A stretch of 64,000 bases of DNA from an uncultured Poribacteria bacterium (GCA_958295855.1 OY282383.1:4878481-4942480); one strand, 5' to 3'. Shown: positions 1 to 9,397, numbered from the stretch's first letter. Notes: generated by a model not told the origin, from the letters alone. A program made the numbers and translations.

Positions 1-1830
1 CGTTTGCCTGTCTTGAAAGAAGCATTTGAATCCGGGTCAAAAGAACGACGACTCCTTGCATTGAAAGCGTGCAATGAAGGCTTGGAGTCAGATTATTTCT
101 CACGGATGTCTGGTGCAGAATATCGGGGGCTACGCAGGGCTGCTGACTTTTGGGAACCTAAAACAGACGACGAACTTTTTGATGCCTACCGTCACGTATG
201 GCATCTCCTCTCTCAACAATTAGAACATTTATTGGAAGATGAACGTGAAGTGGCTATAGGTTTTTTGCTGCAGCGGGCTCCTCGAATTGCAAGCATCCTG
301 AATCTAAACGACATGGTGGTTGACACAATTCGGATGCTCTCAGAAAAAGCTTATGTTGATAACAGACCACTTATTAAAATTGTTGTTGAATTCCTTCATT
401 ATAGAGGCGAGGAGCTGCTCGACGACAGGAGACAACGTTGGGAAAACCTCAGGGATGAATTGGTTGGCTCTGACTTCCACGCCATGATGCAACGATATGT
501 CGGGATGAATTTACGCGTAGATGCCTTTGACGAGAACGAAAATTACCTTGAGCAAGGCCATCCCCAGATTCACGTCCTCGCGCAGCAAGCTGTTGAAGCC
601 CCGCATATTTTGCAATCAGAATTACCGTGGCTCGTCACAACTGAGGCACGCAACGGATTCGCGTTTGGGTATCAACTTGGGGAAAAAGACGATGGATTTG
701 GCATGCTGTCAACACTGCTTGATGCCCAACGAGAAGCAGGTGACAATGCAAGCGCGTTCTTTCTAAGCGGCTATTTCCGAGCACTCTTTGACAGCGACAT
801 AGCAGAATGGGAAAAACAACTTGACGCGCTGGTTGGGGATACCCGACTCAATGTACTAATTCCAGAGCTCACGCACTATTCAGGGATGACAGATCGGGCG
901 GGGCTGCGGCTTCTCAGACTTGCCAAAGAGGGTGTCATTGGTATCAACCCCTTCGCACGTTTCTTTGGTAGCGCGAGAAACGGACTATCTGGCAAAGTCT
1001 TCACTGAGTGGATTGCGTTTCTGCTGAATTCTTCAGACGATTTCGCTGTACCAATTGCGCTCAAGCTGTATTATTTTTTCTATATTCACAACAAGCAAGA
1101 GTTGGCTTTACCGCGTGACTTGACATTTCAGTTGCTCGTTCGTCCAGTTTTGTTTGAGAGTATGAACCCGTATCAGTTAAACGCCAGGATGGAGCACTAT
1201 TGGACAGAGATCGCAAATGCCTTCCTAAACCTCTATCCAGAAAGGGGTTTAGAGCTTGCAGAACGAGTACTTCCCCACTTTGGAAAGAAGGACACCATTT
1301 TTGGAATATTTAACACGGAAACACGCTCAGTACTAACCGAAATGACAAAACGGTATCCTGAACAGGTGTGGCAGAAAGTGAGTCAACGCCTAGAGGAATA
1401 TAACGTTTTCTTAGAAAGTTGGCTCAAGGGGGATAATTCCGCAGAGGAGAAAAAAGGGGCATTAACCTTCATTCCGCGTGAAAAAATCTGGGAGTGGATC
1501 GATGGGGATGTGGAAAATCGCGCCCGGTATTTCGCCTACAGACTCGTTCCTAAAACCCTTTCGACAGCGGAATGGCAAGATTCTCTCGTACGCGCCTTCC
1601 TTGTTCATTACGGGGAACGAGAAGATGTCCGCGCAAATCTACGTGCCCATTATTCAACAGAAATCTCGACGGGGCTCCGTAGTTTGCACTTTGAGGCGAA
1701 AAAGGACAAGCTGCTTCGTATCAAGGAGAGCGAAGAGAACGGGAACGTCAAACGGTGGCTTGATGAATATGTGGAGGAGTTGGAAGAGGACATTGAGCAA
1801 GCAAGGGTTGACGAGGAAAGAGAGTTTTAG
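1..1830 (+). CDS. Large helical protein of unknown function, 5' end missing
   Basis: The reading frame is open from the first base of the window, so the N-terminus lies outside; at least 609 codons are visible, ending in TAG. The product is soluble, Trp/Leu/Glu rich and looks all-helical, with many regularly spaced amphipathic segments and an acidic Glu-rich tail. There is no signal peptide, membrane segment or recognisable catalytic motif in the visible part. The pattern is that of a C-terminal HEAT/TPR-like scaffold. The gene lies 3 kb from a restriction-modification island, and large helical C-termini are common in STAND-type defence NTPases, but nothing visible proves such a role. It converges on the hydrolase gene at 1899. 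Function not recognised. Confidence 0.7.
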   Translation, partial: RLPVLKEAFESGSKERRLLALKACNEGLESDYFSRMSGAEYRGLRRAADFWEPKTDDELFDAYRHVWHLLSQQLEHLLEDEREVAIGFLLQRAPRIASILNLNDMVVDTIRMLSEKAYVDNRPLIKIVVEFLHYRGEELLDDRRQRWENLRDELVGSDFHAMMQRYVGMNLRVDAFDENENYLEQGHPQIHVLAQQAVEAPHILQSELPWLVTTEARNGFAFGYQLGEKDDGFGMLSTLLDAQREAGDNASAFFLSGYFRALFDSDIAEWEKQLDALVGDTRLNVLIPELTHYSGMTDRAGLRLLRLAKEGVIGINPFARFFGSARNGLSGKVFTEWIAFLLNSSDDFAVPIALKLYYFFYIHNKQELALPRDLTFQLLVRPVLFESMNPYQLNARMEHYWTEIANAFLNLYPERGLELAERVLPHFGKKDTIFGIFNTETRSVLTEMTKRYPEQVWQKVSQRLEEYNVFLESWLKGDNSAEEKKGALTFIPREKIWEWIDGDVENRARYFAYRLVPKTLSTAEWQDSLVRAFLVHYGEREDVRANLRAHYSTEISTGLRSLHFEAKKDKLLRIKESEENGNVKRWLDEYVEELEEDIEQARVDEEREF

Positions 1831-1898
1831 AAACTGTCTCACCTCGCTTATGGTACCTCGTAGGGCACAAACTGGCAGTGTGTACTACAAAAATTGCC

Positions 1899-2612
1899 TT
1901 AATCCAATGTTTCCCCGACTTCTAACGTGATAATTTCCACATCCTGCGATGCTGTCAATCGGCGCAGTTCTTCCGGCGTTCCGGTCAATAGTGGGAAGGT
2001 GCCGTAATGGATTGGCAGAATCGCTGGTACATTGAGCAATTGTGCGGCGTAAGCGGCTTCCCGCGGTCCCATCGTGAAATGATCTCCGATAGGCAGCAGG
2101 GCCAAATCCGGTTGATAGATCTCGCCAATAATTTGCATATCCCCGAAGACATTCGTATCCCCGGCGTGGTAAATTTTATAGCCGTTTGCAAACGTAATTA
2201 CATAGCCGGCCGGTTCTCCCAAATAGACGATTGTACCGTCCTCTTCTGTGAAGCTGCTGCTATGATTGGCTGAAACCATCGTCGCCTTCACGCCTCCGAC
2301 TGCGACAGTGCCGCCCTTATTCATCCCTATTGTGTTCTCTACTCCCTGTTGGTTTCCGAGCCATTCTGCGATTTCTACAATGGATATTATTGTGGGGGCA
2401 TGTTTTTTGGCAAGTGGCACTGCATCGCTGATGTGATCGGCGTGTCCGTGCGTTATGAGTATCACGTCAAGGGTGTCAAAGGTTTTGAGCGCATCAGGGC
2501 ACACTGGGTTGTTGGTAACCCACGGATCGATGAGGAGCGTTTGCCCGTGTGCCTCAATTTTAAAGGTGGCATGTCCGAGCCATGTCAGTTGAATACCGTT
2601 GTTAAGTTTCAT
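1899..2612 (-). CDS. UPF0173 metal-dependent hydrolase (metallo-beta-lactamase fold)
   Basis: 237 residues, the usual length of the UPF0173/UlaG-like branch of the metallo-beta-lactamase superfamily. The metal-binding motif is THGHADH (His55, His57, Asp59, His60), with His117 in ANHSS, Asp152 in AGDT and His202 in PIHYG as the further ligands. All ligands are present, so it should be an active hydrolase, probably cytoplasmic as there is no signal peptide. The substrate of the family is generally unknown. An AGGAAA ribosome-binding site precedes the ATG by about 6 bases. It lies 84 bases downstream of a SelA-like PLP enzyme on the same strand and may be co-transcribed with it. Confidence 0.9.
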   Translation of the reverse strand: MKLNNGIQLTWLGHATFKIEAHGQTLLIDPWVTNNPVCPDALKTFDTLDVILITHGHADHISDAVPLAKKHAPTIISIVEIAEWLGNQQGVENTIGMNKGGTVAVGGVKATMVSANHSSSFTEEDGTIVYLGEPAGYVITFANGYKIYHAGDTNVFGDMQIIGEIYQPDLALLPIGDHFTMGPREAAYAAQLLNVPAILPIHYGTFPLLTGTPEELRRLTASQDVEIITLEVGETLD

Positions 2613-2696
2613 TGTGTGTTTCCTATTTTTTAGATGAGAAGGTGCCTCTTTTGTTGCGCGATCTGTTAGCGGAGGCCCGCAAACGGATAGTTTTCG

Positions 2697-3821
2697 CTAC
2701 GAACCCTCCGAGAGTAAAATTTCCTTTAATCTTTGGGCGATAATTTCTACTTCGCCTGGCATCAAGGTTTGTCCATTGATGAGTACGCCATCTGCGCCTG
2801 TTCCTGCAATGTCAATAGCGGGTTCGCCACTCAAAAGTTGTCGAAGGATTTCATCCCGGGTGATGCCCAATTGTGCTTTGTCAAATCGGATGTCGGTGCG
2901 CGGCATCGGTTGCCCGGCTTCAGAGGGGAAGCTACGGTGGACTGTAACCCCTTGGATGTCCTTGAACGCCTCAGCATAGTAGGTAACCTGGTCTTCGTAA
3001 GATTGCTGTAATTGCCCGTGGTCGTGATTCAGGTACCATGTGACTGCAGCGAGCAATCCCACCATCTCTTCTTTGCCTACCTTCATTCCCCTGCCGATGA
3101 ACGGGTGCGGCGGTCCGTTGAAGGCGATAGCCTCAATCAGCGATTTCTTGCCGACGATTAAGCCGCTGCTCTGCGGGCCACATAAGCCTTTTCCGCCGCT
3201 AAAGAGTGCCAAATCCGCGCCCTTATGGGTGAAACGCCACAGATTTTCTGCGGGTGGCAGCTGCGCGGCAGCATCAACAATCAGCGGCACGTCATGCCTT
3301 TTGGCAATCGCGATAGTTTTTTCATAAGGCACCCAGAGGTGTTCTCTGCTCGGATTCGCAAAATAGAAGATTGCGGCGGTTTTATCGGTGATAGCGTTTT
3401 CCAGTTCTTCTGGGGTTGTTCCATTTTCGTCGCCTATTTCTACCATCGTGATACCGACCTGTCGCACCGCAAAATCGTATCCGACGCGGCCGTAGCGATG
3501 CACAATGACTTCGCTTTTCATTGAAGCGTCAAGATGGGGAAATTTTTCACGCTTGGCGGAGTCAAGTCCGGTGATGCACGCAGCCGTACTGAGCGTCAAG
3601 GCAGCGGCGGCACCGCAGGAGACATAAGCGGCTTCGTTATGGGTGAGCCTCGCAATTTCTTCGCCCACTCGTTTTTGGAGTTCGATGATGTCAACGAAGT
3701 GCTTTGATGCTTCAGTCATCGCTTCAACAACCTCAGGGGGCATGATGGAGCCGCCGAGTCGTGTGAGCGTTGCGTTGCCGTTAATCACTGTGTGGATGCC
3801 TAAGCGTTTGTAGATGCTCAT
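2697..3821 (-). CDS. PLP-dependent SelA-like / DgaE-like aminotransferase-fold enzyme
   Basis: 374 residues of a fold-type I PLP enzyme from the SelA-like branch. The Schiff-base lysine is probably Lys211 in SGGKGLCGPQSSG, with Asp183 (IVDAAAQ) as the residue facing the pyridine nitrogen. Databases often label this family L-seryl-tRNA(Sec) selenium transferase, but it is about 80-90 residues shorter than true SelA, which carries an extra N-terminal tRNA-binding domain. The better-studied relatives are D-glucosaminate-6-phosphate ammonia-lyase-like enzymes, so a role in amino-sugar acid or amino acid elimination is more likely. It should not be taken as evidence for selenocysteine synthesis. 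It is followed on the same strand by the UPF0173 hydrolase. Confidence 0.8.
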   Translation of the reverse strand: MSIYKRLGIHTVINGNATLTRLGGSIMPPEVVEAMTEASKHFVDIIELQKRVGEEIARLTHNEAAYVSCGAAAALTLSTAACITGLDSAKREKFPHLDASMKSEVIVHRYGRVGYDFAVRQVGITMVEIGDENGTTPEELENAITDKTAAIFYFANPSREHLWVPYEKTIAIAKRHDVPLIVDAAAQLPPAENLWRFTHKGADLALFSGGKGLCGPQSSGLIVGKKSLIEAIAFNGPPHPFIGRGMKVGKEEMVGLLAAVTWYLNHDHGQLQQSYEDQVTYYAEAFKDIQGVTVHRSFPSEAGQPMPRTDIRFDKAQLGITRDEILRQLLSGEPAIDIAGTGADGVLINGQTLMPGEVEIIAQRLKEILLSEGS

Positions 3822-3909
3822 TTCTACGTTTCACCAAGTCGGGGAATCACTGAATTCCCACTAATTACGCCCACTATCGAGAGTCGGGTGTAAATGTTCG
3901 TGCCTTCTT

Positions 3910-4722
3910 TTATCCGACTTCCTCGCCGTCCAATTTTCCGACATGGAGGTCGATCTCGTCACGCGACTCGATCTTCTCCACTTTTCCATCCGCCATGTGG
4001 AAGATACGGTCGGACACATCTAACATCTTGTGGTCGTGCGTTGCGGTGATAATGGTTACGCCGTTTTCGGCATTGAGGCGGCGGAGCAAGGCAATAATTT
4101 CAAGCCCGGTTTTGGTGTCGAGGTTTCCTGTCGGTTCATCGGCGAGTACAATGGCCGGGTCGTTGGCGAGGGACCGCGCGATTGCGACGCGCTGTTGCTG
4201 TCCACCGGAGAGTTCTAAGGGCTTATGTTGGACGCGGTCGCCCAATCCGACGAGAGAGAGGAGAGATACGCCTTTTTCTCTGCTTTCGTCGGCACTCATG
4301 CCGGCAAAAATCATCGGGAGTGAGACGTTTTCAAGTGCTGTCATCACGGGGATAAGGTTAAACGCTTGAAAGATATAACCGATTTTTCGGCAGCGGAGCC
4401 ATGCGAGTTCGTAGGCATCAAGTTGTGCGATGTCCACTTCGTCAATGTAGACTCTGCCCTCGGTGGGTTTGTCTAGTCCGCCAATCATATTGAAGAGCGT
4501 TGACTTGCCGGAGCCGGAGGGCCCCATGATAGAGATATATTCGCCGCGCTGAATTTGGAAGTTGACACCGCGGAGTGCGTCCACGGTCTGCGTTCCCATC
4601 TCGTAGCGCTTGATGAGGTTTCGTACGCGTACCGTATTTTCCTTTGGCAGGATTCGCTGGAGGCGTTCGGGTGTTTCGGCGAGGATTGCGCCAACATCGC
4701 CGATTTCTGTTTGCATGTTCAT
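3910..4722 (-). CDS. ABC transporter ATP-binding protein, MacB/LolD type
   Basis: 270 residues with every ABC ATPase motif: Walker A GPSGSGKS (67-74), Q-loop in IFQAFN, signature LSGGQ (171-175), Walker B IVLADEP (191-197) and H-loop His229. The RxxxIAxAL-like and GNLD features after Walker B place it in the LolD/MacB/FtsE group, which powers FtsX-type permeases acting on lipoproteins, peptides or cell-wall enzymes. An N-terminal extension of about 30 residues precedes the domain. AGGAG stands 7 bases before the ATG. No permease gene adjoins it; the only FtsX-type permease in the window is the giant gene at 13846, on the same strand beyond the restriction-modification island, and is the obvious candidate partner (inference). 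Confidence 0.93.
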   Translation of the reverse strand: MNMQTEIGDVGAILAETPERLQRILPKENTVRVRNLIKRYEMGTQTVDALRGVNFQIQRGEYISIMGPSGSGKSTLFNMIGGLDKPTEGRVYIDEVDIAQLDAYELAWLRCRKIGYIFQAFNLIPVMTALENVSLPMIFAGMSADESREKGVSLLSLVGLGDRVQHKPLELSGGQQQRVAIARSLANDPAIVLADEPTGNLDTKTGLEIIALLRRLNAENGVTIITATHDHKMLDVSDRIFHMADGKVEKIESRDEIDLHVGKLDGEEVG

Positions 4723-4773
4723 TTTTCGCTCCTATCGGGTGTACATACCCAAGTTGTTAGTGGTTGGCCTACT

Positions 4774-6723
4774 TCAAGAATCAGAACGGTTTTCTGTGCT
4801 GTGCTTTGCTTCCTGAAGTTGATTATATCGCTCTAGGAATTCAGCATGTACCTGCTGGACCATGGTGAGTAAATCCTCGTATCTTTTGACATAGATTCGT
4901 GAATTTGCTAAATTCTTTTTTTTCTGCCTCACGAGATAAGTATCCACTAAATCGCCGCAAAGCAGATAGCCGATGACATCTTCATATTTTTCATCGGGGG
5001 TGGTGGGTAAAATGCGATCTCGCATAAAGCTAACATAATCTTCAATTTGATTAAGTTCTTTCACTGATGCCTTTGATTTTGGACGTTTGATTTCCACGAC
5101 GACTAAACTTGTGCCCTCCCTCACACATAGGAAATCAATCCGTCTGTTACTCTCTAATACTTCGTCATGTTCTGGAAATTGATCTTGTAGTAATTGACTG
5201 TAAGTTACTTCGTCATCCACTAATGTCCAACGCGGGTCAATTACCCAAGGGAATTCTTTTAAGAAATTGTGGAGTGTCGGCACTTCCAAGGCATTATTTT
5301 TTATAAGACTCTGAAGTTTTTCGATTGTTGTTATCCGCCCTTTGGTAACCCGTGCCATTTCTTTCGCTTCAACAATTTCCCATTCTCTGAATAAATTAAG
5401 GAGCGTTTCAGTGTCCTCAAACGCAGTTTCCGTTAGGTCTTCAGCGATTTCCCAAAAGGCATCAAACTCCAGAAAATCTAGGCACGTTTGGATGAGTGGC
5501 TCAACTTCGTTAGCGTCAGCAATAGGATTTTTCTCAATCGCTTGGCGAACGAGCCGATCTGCCAATTTCAGTGCGCGCTTATTGCCAGTTTTCTCCGCTT
5601 GTTCCTGAAATTTAACATAGCGTTCGTTTCCTTGTAGCTGCTTTTCCTTATCCTGGTGACGTTTCTTAGCCCACTTACCAGCGATTTTATTAATCTCTTT
5701 TTTACCCCACTCCATGAGGGCAGTATTTGCTTCTGTATCCCATACTAATGCGTTTCGGCTCGTGCCAATTGTATCTTCGACGTCGTCAACAAATTCAACG
5801 TGAAGTTCGCCGATGAGGTAGGAAAGGGCATACTGTTGGCCAACAACCGCGTCAAAAACAAACGGTTCTTGTACAAGTTTACCTCTCGCCATCAGAGCGA
5901 TTCCCCGAGCTATGTTGTCAATACTTGGACTACTCCGCCGCAAGGCACCAATCCAACCTGACACTGTCCATCCCGTTTCGGGTTCTATTTCCTGCTCGTT
6001 GTACTCCCACAAGTACGGCTGTCCGTTCACATCTTCTGCAAGCAAGCGTTTCAAATCTCGATCTTCAGGCGAGATTGGGGTGCCATTAATCACAACTTCA
6101 AAGCCTCGCTGTGCCCCAATGACAGCAAATCGCCTGGCGAGCCCTCTGCGAATGATGTCAATTGAAATACGACGATTTTTGAACTTTGTGATATATTTGA
6201 GGGTTATCTTTGTCCCCTCAGATACGGTGCCAGTCGGTTCTAGCGCAGGAAATTCAATTTCCCGCTTAGCCTCTTCCGCTAAGAGTTCATCATAATTCAT
6301 TCGGAAATGGTTGACATCGCCACACTTCACACTTTCTACAACGATTTCCTTAGCGATTCCAAAGGCCGAGAACTTACCGATCCCTTTTCTGCCCATGATT
6401 TTACGCTTGTAAGGTGGCGGTGTCTGATCCGCTTGTTCATTTTCGCGTCGATCTCTACCAATAATGAGGTATTTTTCTCGCACATCCGTATCTGACATGC
6501 CAATTCCATTATCGCTAATGATAATTTCTGAACTCTGTTCATCAATTGGTGTGTCTGGTATCGTAATCTCAACCTTGGTGGCATTCGCATCCCAACCATT
6601 CGCTACCAATTCTCCAATGACTGGGGGCAATGTCGAGTACATCTGCAAACCGAGGTGCTTAATGGTACCAACATCAAACTCCATTCGATACGGATTTTTA
6701 GAACGAACGCTGTCATGATGCAT
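4774..6723 (-). CDS. GHKL (MORC/MutL-like) ATPase fused to PD-(D/E)XK nuclease, restriction component
   Basis: 649 residues. The N-terminal GHKL ATPase has all its boxes: ELVANGWDAN (Glu38, Asn42), DNGIG (71-75) and GRKGIGKFSAF (111-121), the form seen in MORC/MutL-type ATPases (HATPase_c_3). A long helical and coiled-coil middle follows. The C-terminal part holds a nuclease core RRIDF then VVVEIKRP (Asp530, Glu544, Lys546), the D-x13-ExK pattern of the PD-(D/E)XK fold. GHKL proteins of this kind are known partners of C5-cytosine methyltransferases in restriction-modification systems. Here the start overlaps the end of such a methyltransferase gene by 11 bases, so the two are translationally coupled. 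Probable ATP-dependent or ATP-gated restriction enzyme; cleavage site unknown. Confidence 0.85.
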   Translation of the reverse strand: MHHDSVRSKNPYRMEFDVGTIKHLGLQMYSTLPPVIGELVANGWDANATKVEITIPDTPIDEQSSEIIISDNGIGMSDTDVREKYLIIGRDRRENEQADQTPPPYKRKIMGRKGIGKFSAFGIAKEIVVESVKCGDVNHFRMNYDELLAEEAKREIEFPALEPTGTVSEGTKITLKYITKFKNRRISIDIIRRGLARRFAVIGAQRGFEVVINGTPISPEDRDLKRLLAEDVNGQPYLWEYNEQEIEPETGWTVSGWIGALRRSSPSIDNIARGIALMARGKLVQEPFVFDAVVGQQYALSYLIGELHVEFVDDVEDTIGTSRNALVWDTEANTALMEWGKKEINKIAGKWAKKRHQDKEKQLQGNERYVKFQEQAEKTGNKRALKLADRLVRQAIEKNPIADANEVEPLIQTCLDFLEFDAFWEIAEDLTETAFEDTETLLNLFREWEIVEAKEMARVTKGRITTIEKLQSLIKNNALEVPTLHNFLKEFPWVIDPRWTLVDDEVTYSQLLQDQFPEHDEVLESNRRIDFLCVREGTSLVVVEIKRPKSKASVKELNQIEDYVSFMRDRILPTTPDEKYEDVIGYLLCGDLVDTYLVRQKKKNLANSRIYVKRYEDLLTMVQQVHAEFLERYNQLQEAKHSTENRSDS

Positions 6724-7768
6724 AGTCTGTTTCTCTTCCGTGTTGAAATGAATTGATAATTGATTGCCCTAGTTGTTCGGCGAGTTTTACAGGGACTGCA
6801 TTGCCGATTTGACGAGAGATACCAGAAATGGATGTACCGAAGAATTTGTAATCATCTCCAAAAGTTTGTAGGGCAGCCGCCTCGCGCAATGAAATTCCCC
6901 TGTCTTGCTGTGGATGTGTAAAGCGTCCAGAGTAAATATCTGTACAGCGACAGGTTAATGTTGGCCCCGGTGCATCCCACGCCATCCGTCCAAACACATC
7001 TGTATGTGCATTCGGTTTCTCTTGATGACACTTTAGCAGGATAGAAGTGTCAGTCACATCCCGCCGGCTACCGCCATCTTTCGGTACCGCTTTGACAATG
7101 CGTCTATGATGAGGTTGCAGCTTCCGTGCAACATGATTCGGGTAAACTTTTGATTCTTCGCCATCCGCAATTTCAGGATACTTCTCAATACACTCCCTCA
7201 CTGTTGCCAACTGGGTTGCATCTGTTTGCGGGATAGGAAGGGAAATTGAGCCTTGTTTGGCGGCCAAAAGGATGAACCGCTTTCGCGTTTGCGGCACCCC
7301 GAAATGTTTCGCATCAAGCAAATCCGCCATGAGCAAAAATCCATGCTTCTTCAGAACAGAGAGGAATGCTTCGTAAATTTCTTTCCCACAAGCGTTGTTT
7401 ATCCCAGGTACATTTTCGACGAGGATAAAATCAGGTGGGCATTCTTCTACAATTCGGGCGAAAGTTAAAAGCAGTATTTTTCGGCTATCGTTTCCTTTTC
7501 GCCTGCTGAGCGTCGAGAAGGGTTGGCAGGGCGTACAGGCAGCATAAAGCGTTGTGTCCCCGGTTTGAATGCCGAGCTCTTCACGGAGCTCGCAGATTTG
7601 AATTGTATTGATGTCTCTATTGATAAAACGGCTTGGCTTATTATTATAAGTGTAGGTTTCTTGCAAGCATTCATCGTTGTCGACTCCTGCTAGCACTTTG
7701 ATTCCGGCATTCAACAAACCTCTTGTTAAACCACCTGCTCCACAGAAGAAATCAATCGCTTTAATCAT
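6713..7768 (-). CDS. C5-cytosine DNA methyltransferase
   Basis: 351 residues from the chosen start. Motif I FFCGAGGLTRG, motif IV PCQP with catalytic Cys81, motif VI ENV (118-120), motif VIII QTRKRFIL and motif X RQIGNAVPVKLA are all intact, so this is a functional-looking Dcm-family enzyme forming 5-methylcytosine. The target recognition region between motifs VIII and X gives no readable sequence specificity. The ATG at 7768 is preferred over an upstream in-frame start at 7795 because AAGGGG lies 9 bases before it and the conserved fold starts at once. The gene is first in a two-gene restriction-modification operon; its stop overlaps the start of the GHKL-nuclease gene. Confidence 0.95.
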   Translation of the reverse strand: MIKAIDFFCGAGGLTRGLLNAGIKVLAGVDNDECLQETYTYNNKPSRFINRDINTIQICELREELGIQTGDTTLYAACTPCQPFSTLSRRKGNDSRKILLLTFARIVEECPPDFILVENVPGINNACGKEIYEAFLSVLKKHGFLLMADLLDAKHFGVPQTRKRFILLAAKQGSISLPIPQTDATQLATVRECIEKYPEIADGEESKVYPNHVARKLQPHHRRIVKAVPKDGGSRRDVTDTSILLKCHQEKPNAHTDVFGRMAWDAPGPTLTCRCTDIYSGRFTHPQQDRGISLREAAALQTFGDDYKFFGTSISGISRQIGNAVPVKLAEQLGQSIINSFQHGRETDYAS

Positions 7769-7838
7769 AAAATTTCCCCTTGCGCGTTGATACAAAGCAG
7801 TTTACCTAACTATAGCGTTAAAATTTTGAGTCTATTAA

Positions 7839-7868
7839 AGTTTATCACAAATTTGCTTGGGGTGTCAA
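7839..7868 (-). promoter_or_regulatory. Candidate sigma-70 promoter of the C5 restriction-modification operon
   Basis: On the minus strand a perfect TTGACA (7868-7863) is followed after 18 bases by TAAACT (7844-7839). It lies about 70 bases upstream of the chosen methyltransferase start, in an AT-rich gap between the two modification genes. This would let the C5 system be transcribed independently of the methyltransferase-HNH gene upstream. The -10 box is imperfect. Confidence 0.45.
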
Positions 7869-7948
7869 ACAATTTTTCACATAAAAAAGTAACGCTGCGC
7901 CTACCAGGAATAGTTTATGACTTAGAATGTGTTGAAGTTGGGTTGGTA

Positions 7949-9397
7949 TCATGTTTCTCGTATCGTTTGTATTAAGTAGTTTCTTGTCCATGCAAGGGCC
8001 GCTTGTAAGTCTATCGGTGGGTTAGATTGTATGTATCCATCCCGTTTGTTTTGTTTGCGAAGTGCGTTAAGACTCATCGTGTTTGACTTCTTAGTGTTGC
8101 ACGGTTGGCAGAGTAGGGCGCGGTTATCTATATCGTTTGTGCCACCATCAGTTTTTGGGATAATGTGATCGAGATGCAGATAGCGTTTGTCGGGCGGGAT
8201 GAAGTTGCATCCCCAACATTTGAGTCCAAATTGGTTTGTGAGGATGTCGTGCATTTCTGCATGACGCAGCTGGTGTTTGTTTTCGATAGGATAGACGTGG
8301 GCTAATTCGGGTGAAGTTTGCTCGTTTTCATCTGTGCGTGTAGGTGGTTCGGTCTGGTAGTGCATTTCATATCGATGCGTTTGTTTCTCAAGCCATTTTT
8401 TGTCATCCGCGTATTTTTCAAGACGCTCCCGCTCTTTGCGTGAGATGCCCATGAGACGGGTGATGATATGATAGCGCGCGTCGCATCGCCTATCAATGCC
8501 AACCCAACGTCGGTTGAGATTTTGGGCAGCGATGATAGTGGTTGCACACCCACAGAACGGGTCTAACACAAGATCGCCTTCGTTGCTGCTGGCTTTAATG
8601 ATACGCTCGTAGAGTTTTAGTGGCTTTTGATCGGGAGAGCCCGTGCGTTCTTTGCTTGTTGAACTTAAAACGGGTATCTCAATAACATCTCCTTGAAGTT
8701 TGCCTTTTGGATACGTTTTTCCATAGTAGACTTCGCCATTTGCGCGCTTTCTTTTGACGAGTGCATATCTGTTTCCTTCATCATCTACCTTGTTGTATCT
8801 TTTTAGAGTCGGATCCTTGTATTCACTGAACATATCTTTCCAGGTGTAGGTATCCGTATTAGAGTAAAAGAGGAGTGTTTCATGTTCCTGTTGATACCTG
8901 TTTTTTCGGGGGGTTCCGCGAAAACCTTTAAACCACACAATCTCATTCCGAAAGTTCTTCTTGCCCCAAATGGCATCCATACACATCTTAATGTAATGGC
9001 CTGCGGTCTGGTCGCAATGTAGATAAATAGAACCTGTGGGTTTTAGGATACGGTGCATTTCAATAAGTCTGACACTGAGAAAGCAGAGGAACGCTGCGGT
9101 ATCTTCCCCTTGGCAATGTTTAGCTCCATCAATTGCATGGTAGAGTGCGTGATGGTCATCCTTGATTTCTTCGAGCCATTTGGGGTGGACTTCGTTCCAT
9201 TTCCACTGGTCAGGCAGTATGTCAGTATCGCCCCATTTCCAGTTATCGACGTAGAATCCTGCGGTTCCACTCCGATTTCGTTTCGTGTTAAACGGTGGGT
9301 CGGTAGCGATGAGGTCTATGGTTTCACTGTTCATTCCCCGAAGCACATCTAAATTATCCATTTCATAAAGTGTGTTCTCTAAGAAGTTTTGTGTCAT
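7949..9397 (-). CDS. Beta-class amino-DNA methyltransferase fused to an HNH nuclease domain
   Basis: 482 residues. The N-terminal half is a beta-class N6-adenine/N4-cytosine methyltransferase: the catalytic motif IV TDPPFNT (residues 32-38) comes before motif I LDPFCGCATT, the order diagnostic of this class. The C-terminal 100 residues form an HNH nuclease with zinc-binding CxxC pairs (CWGC and CQPC) around HLDHIIP and the Asn-containing NRALL segment. A modification and a nuclease activity thus sit on one chain. The ATG at 9397 is preferred to one nine bases upstream because AAAGG is correctly spaced only for it. It is transcribed in the same direction as the C5 system but is separated by 150 bases and a candidate promoter. 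Confidence 0.9.
   Translation of the reverse strand: MTQNFLENTLYEMDNLDVLRGMNSETIDLIATDPPFNTKRNRSGTAGFYVDNWKWGDTDILPDQWKWNEVHPKWLEEIKDDHHALYHAIDGAKHCQGEDTAAFLCFLSVRLIEMHRILKPTGSIYLHCDQTAGHYIKMCMDAIWGKKNFRNEIVWFKGFRGTPRKNRYQQEHETLLFYSNTDTYTWKDMFSEYKDPTLKRYNKVDDEGNRYALVKRKRANGEVYYGKTYPKGKLQGDVIEIPVLSSTSKERTGSPDQKPLKLYERIIKASSNEGDLVLDPFCGCATTIIAAQNLNRRWVGIDRRCDARYHIITRLMGISRKERERLEKYADDKKWLEKQTHRYEMHYQTEPPTRTDENEQTSPELAHVYPIENKHQLRHAEMHDILTNQFGLKCWGCNFIPPDKRYLHLDHIIPKTDGGTNDIDNRALLCQPCNTKKSNTMSLNALRKQNKRDGYIQSNPPIDLQAALAWTRNYLIQTIRET

Noticed and set aside
2697..3821. SelA, as support for selenocysteine synthesis
   Set aside because: The protein is much shorter than true SelA and fits the SelA-like PLP lyase group; it says nothing about Sec machinery.
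7787..7975. 62-codon plus-strand frame in the gap between the two modification genes
   Set aside because: It has no ribosome site, no homology-like motif, and overlaps the methyltransferase promoter region.
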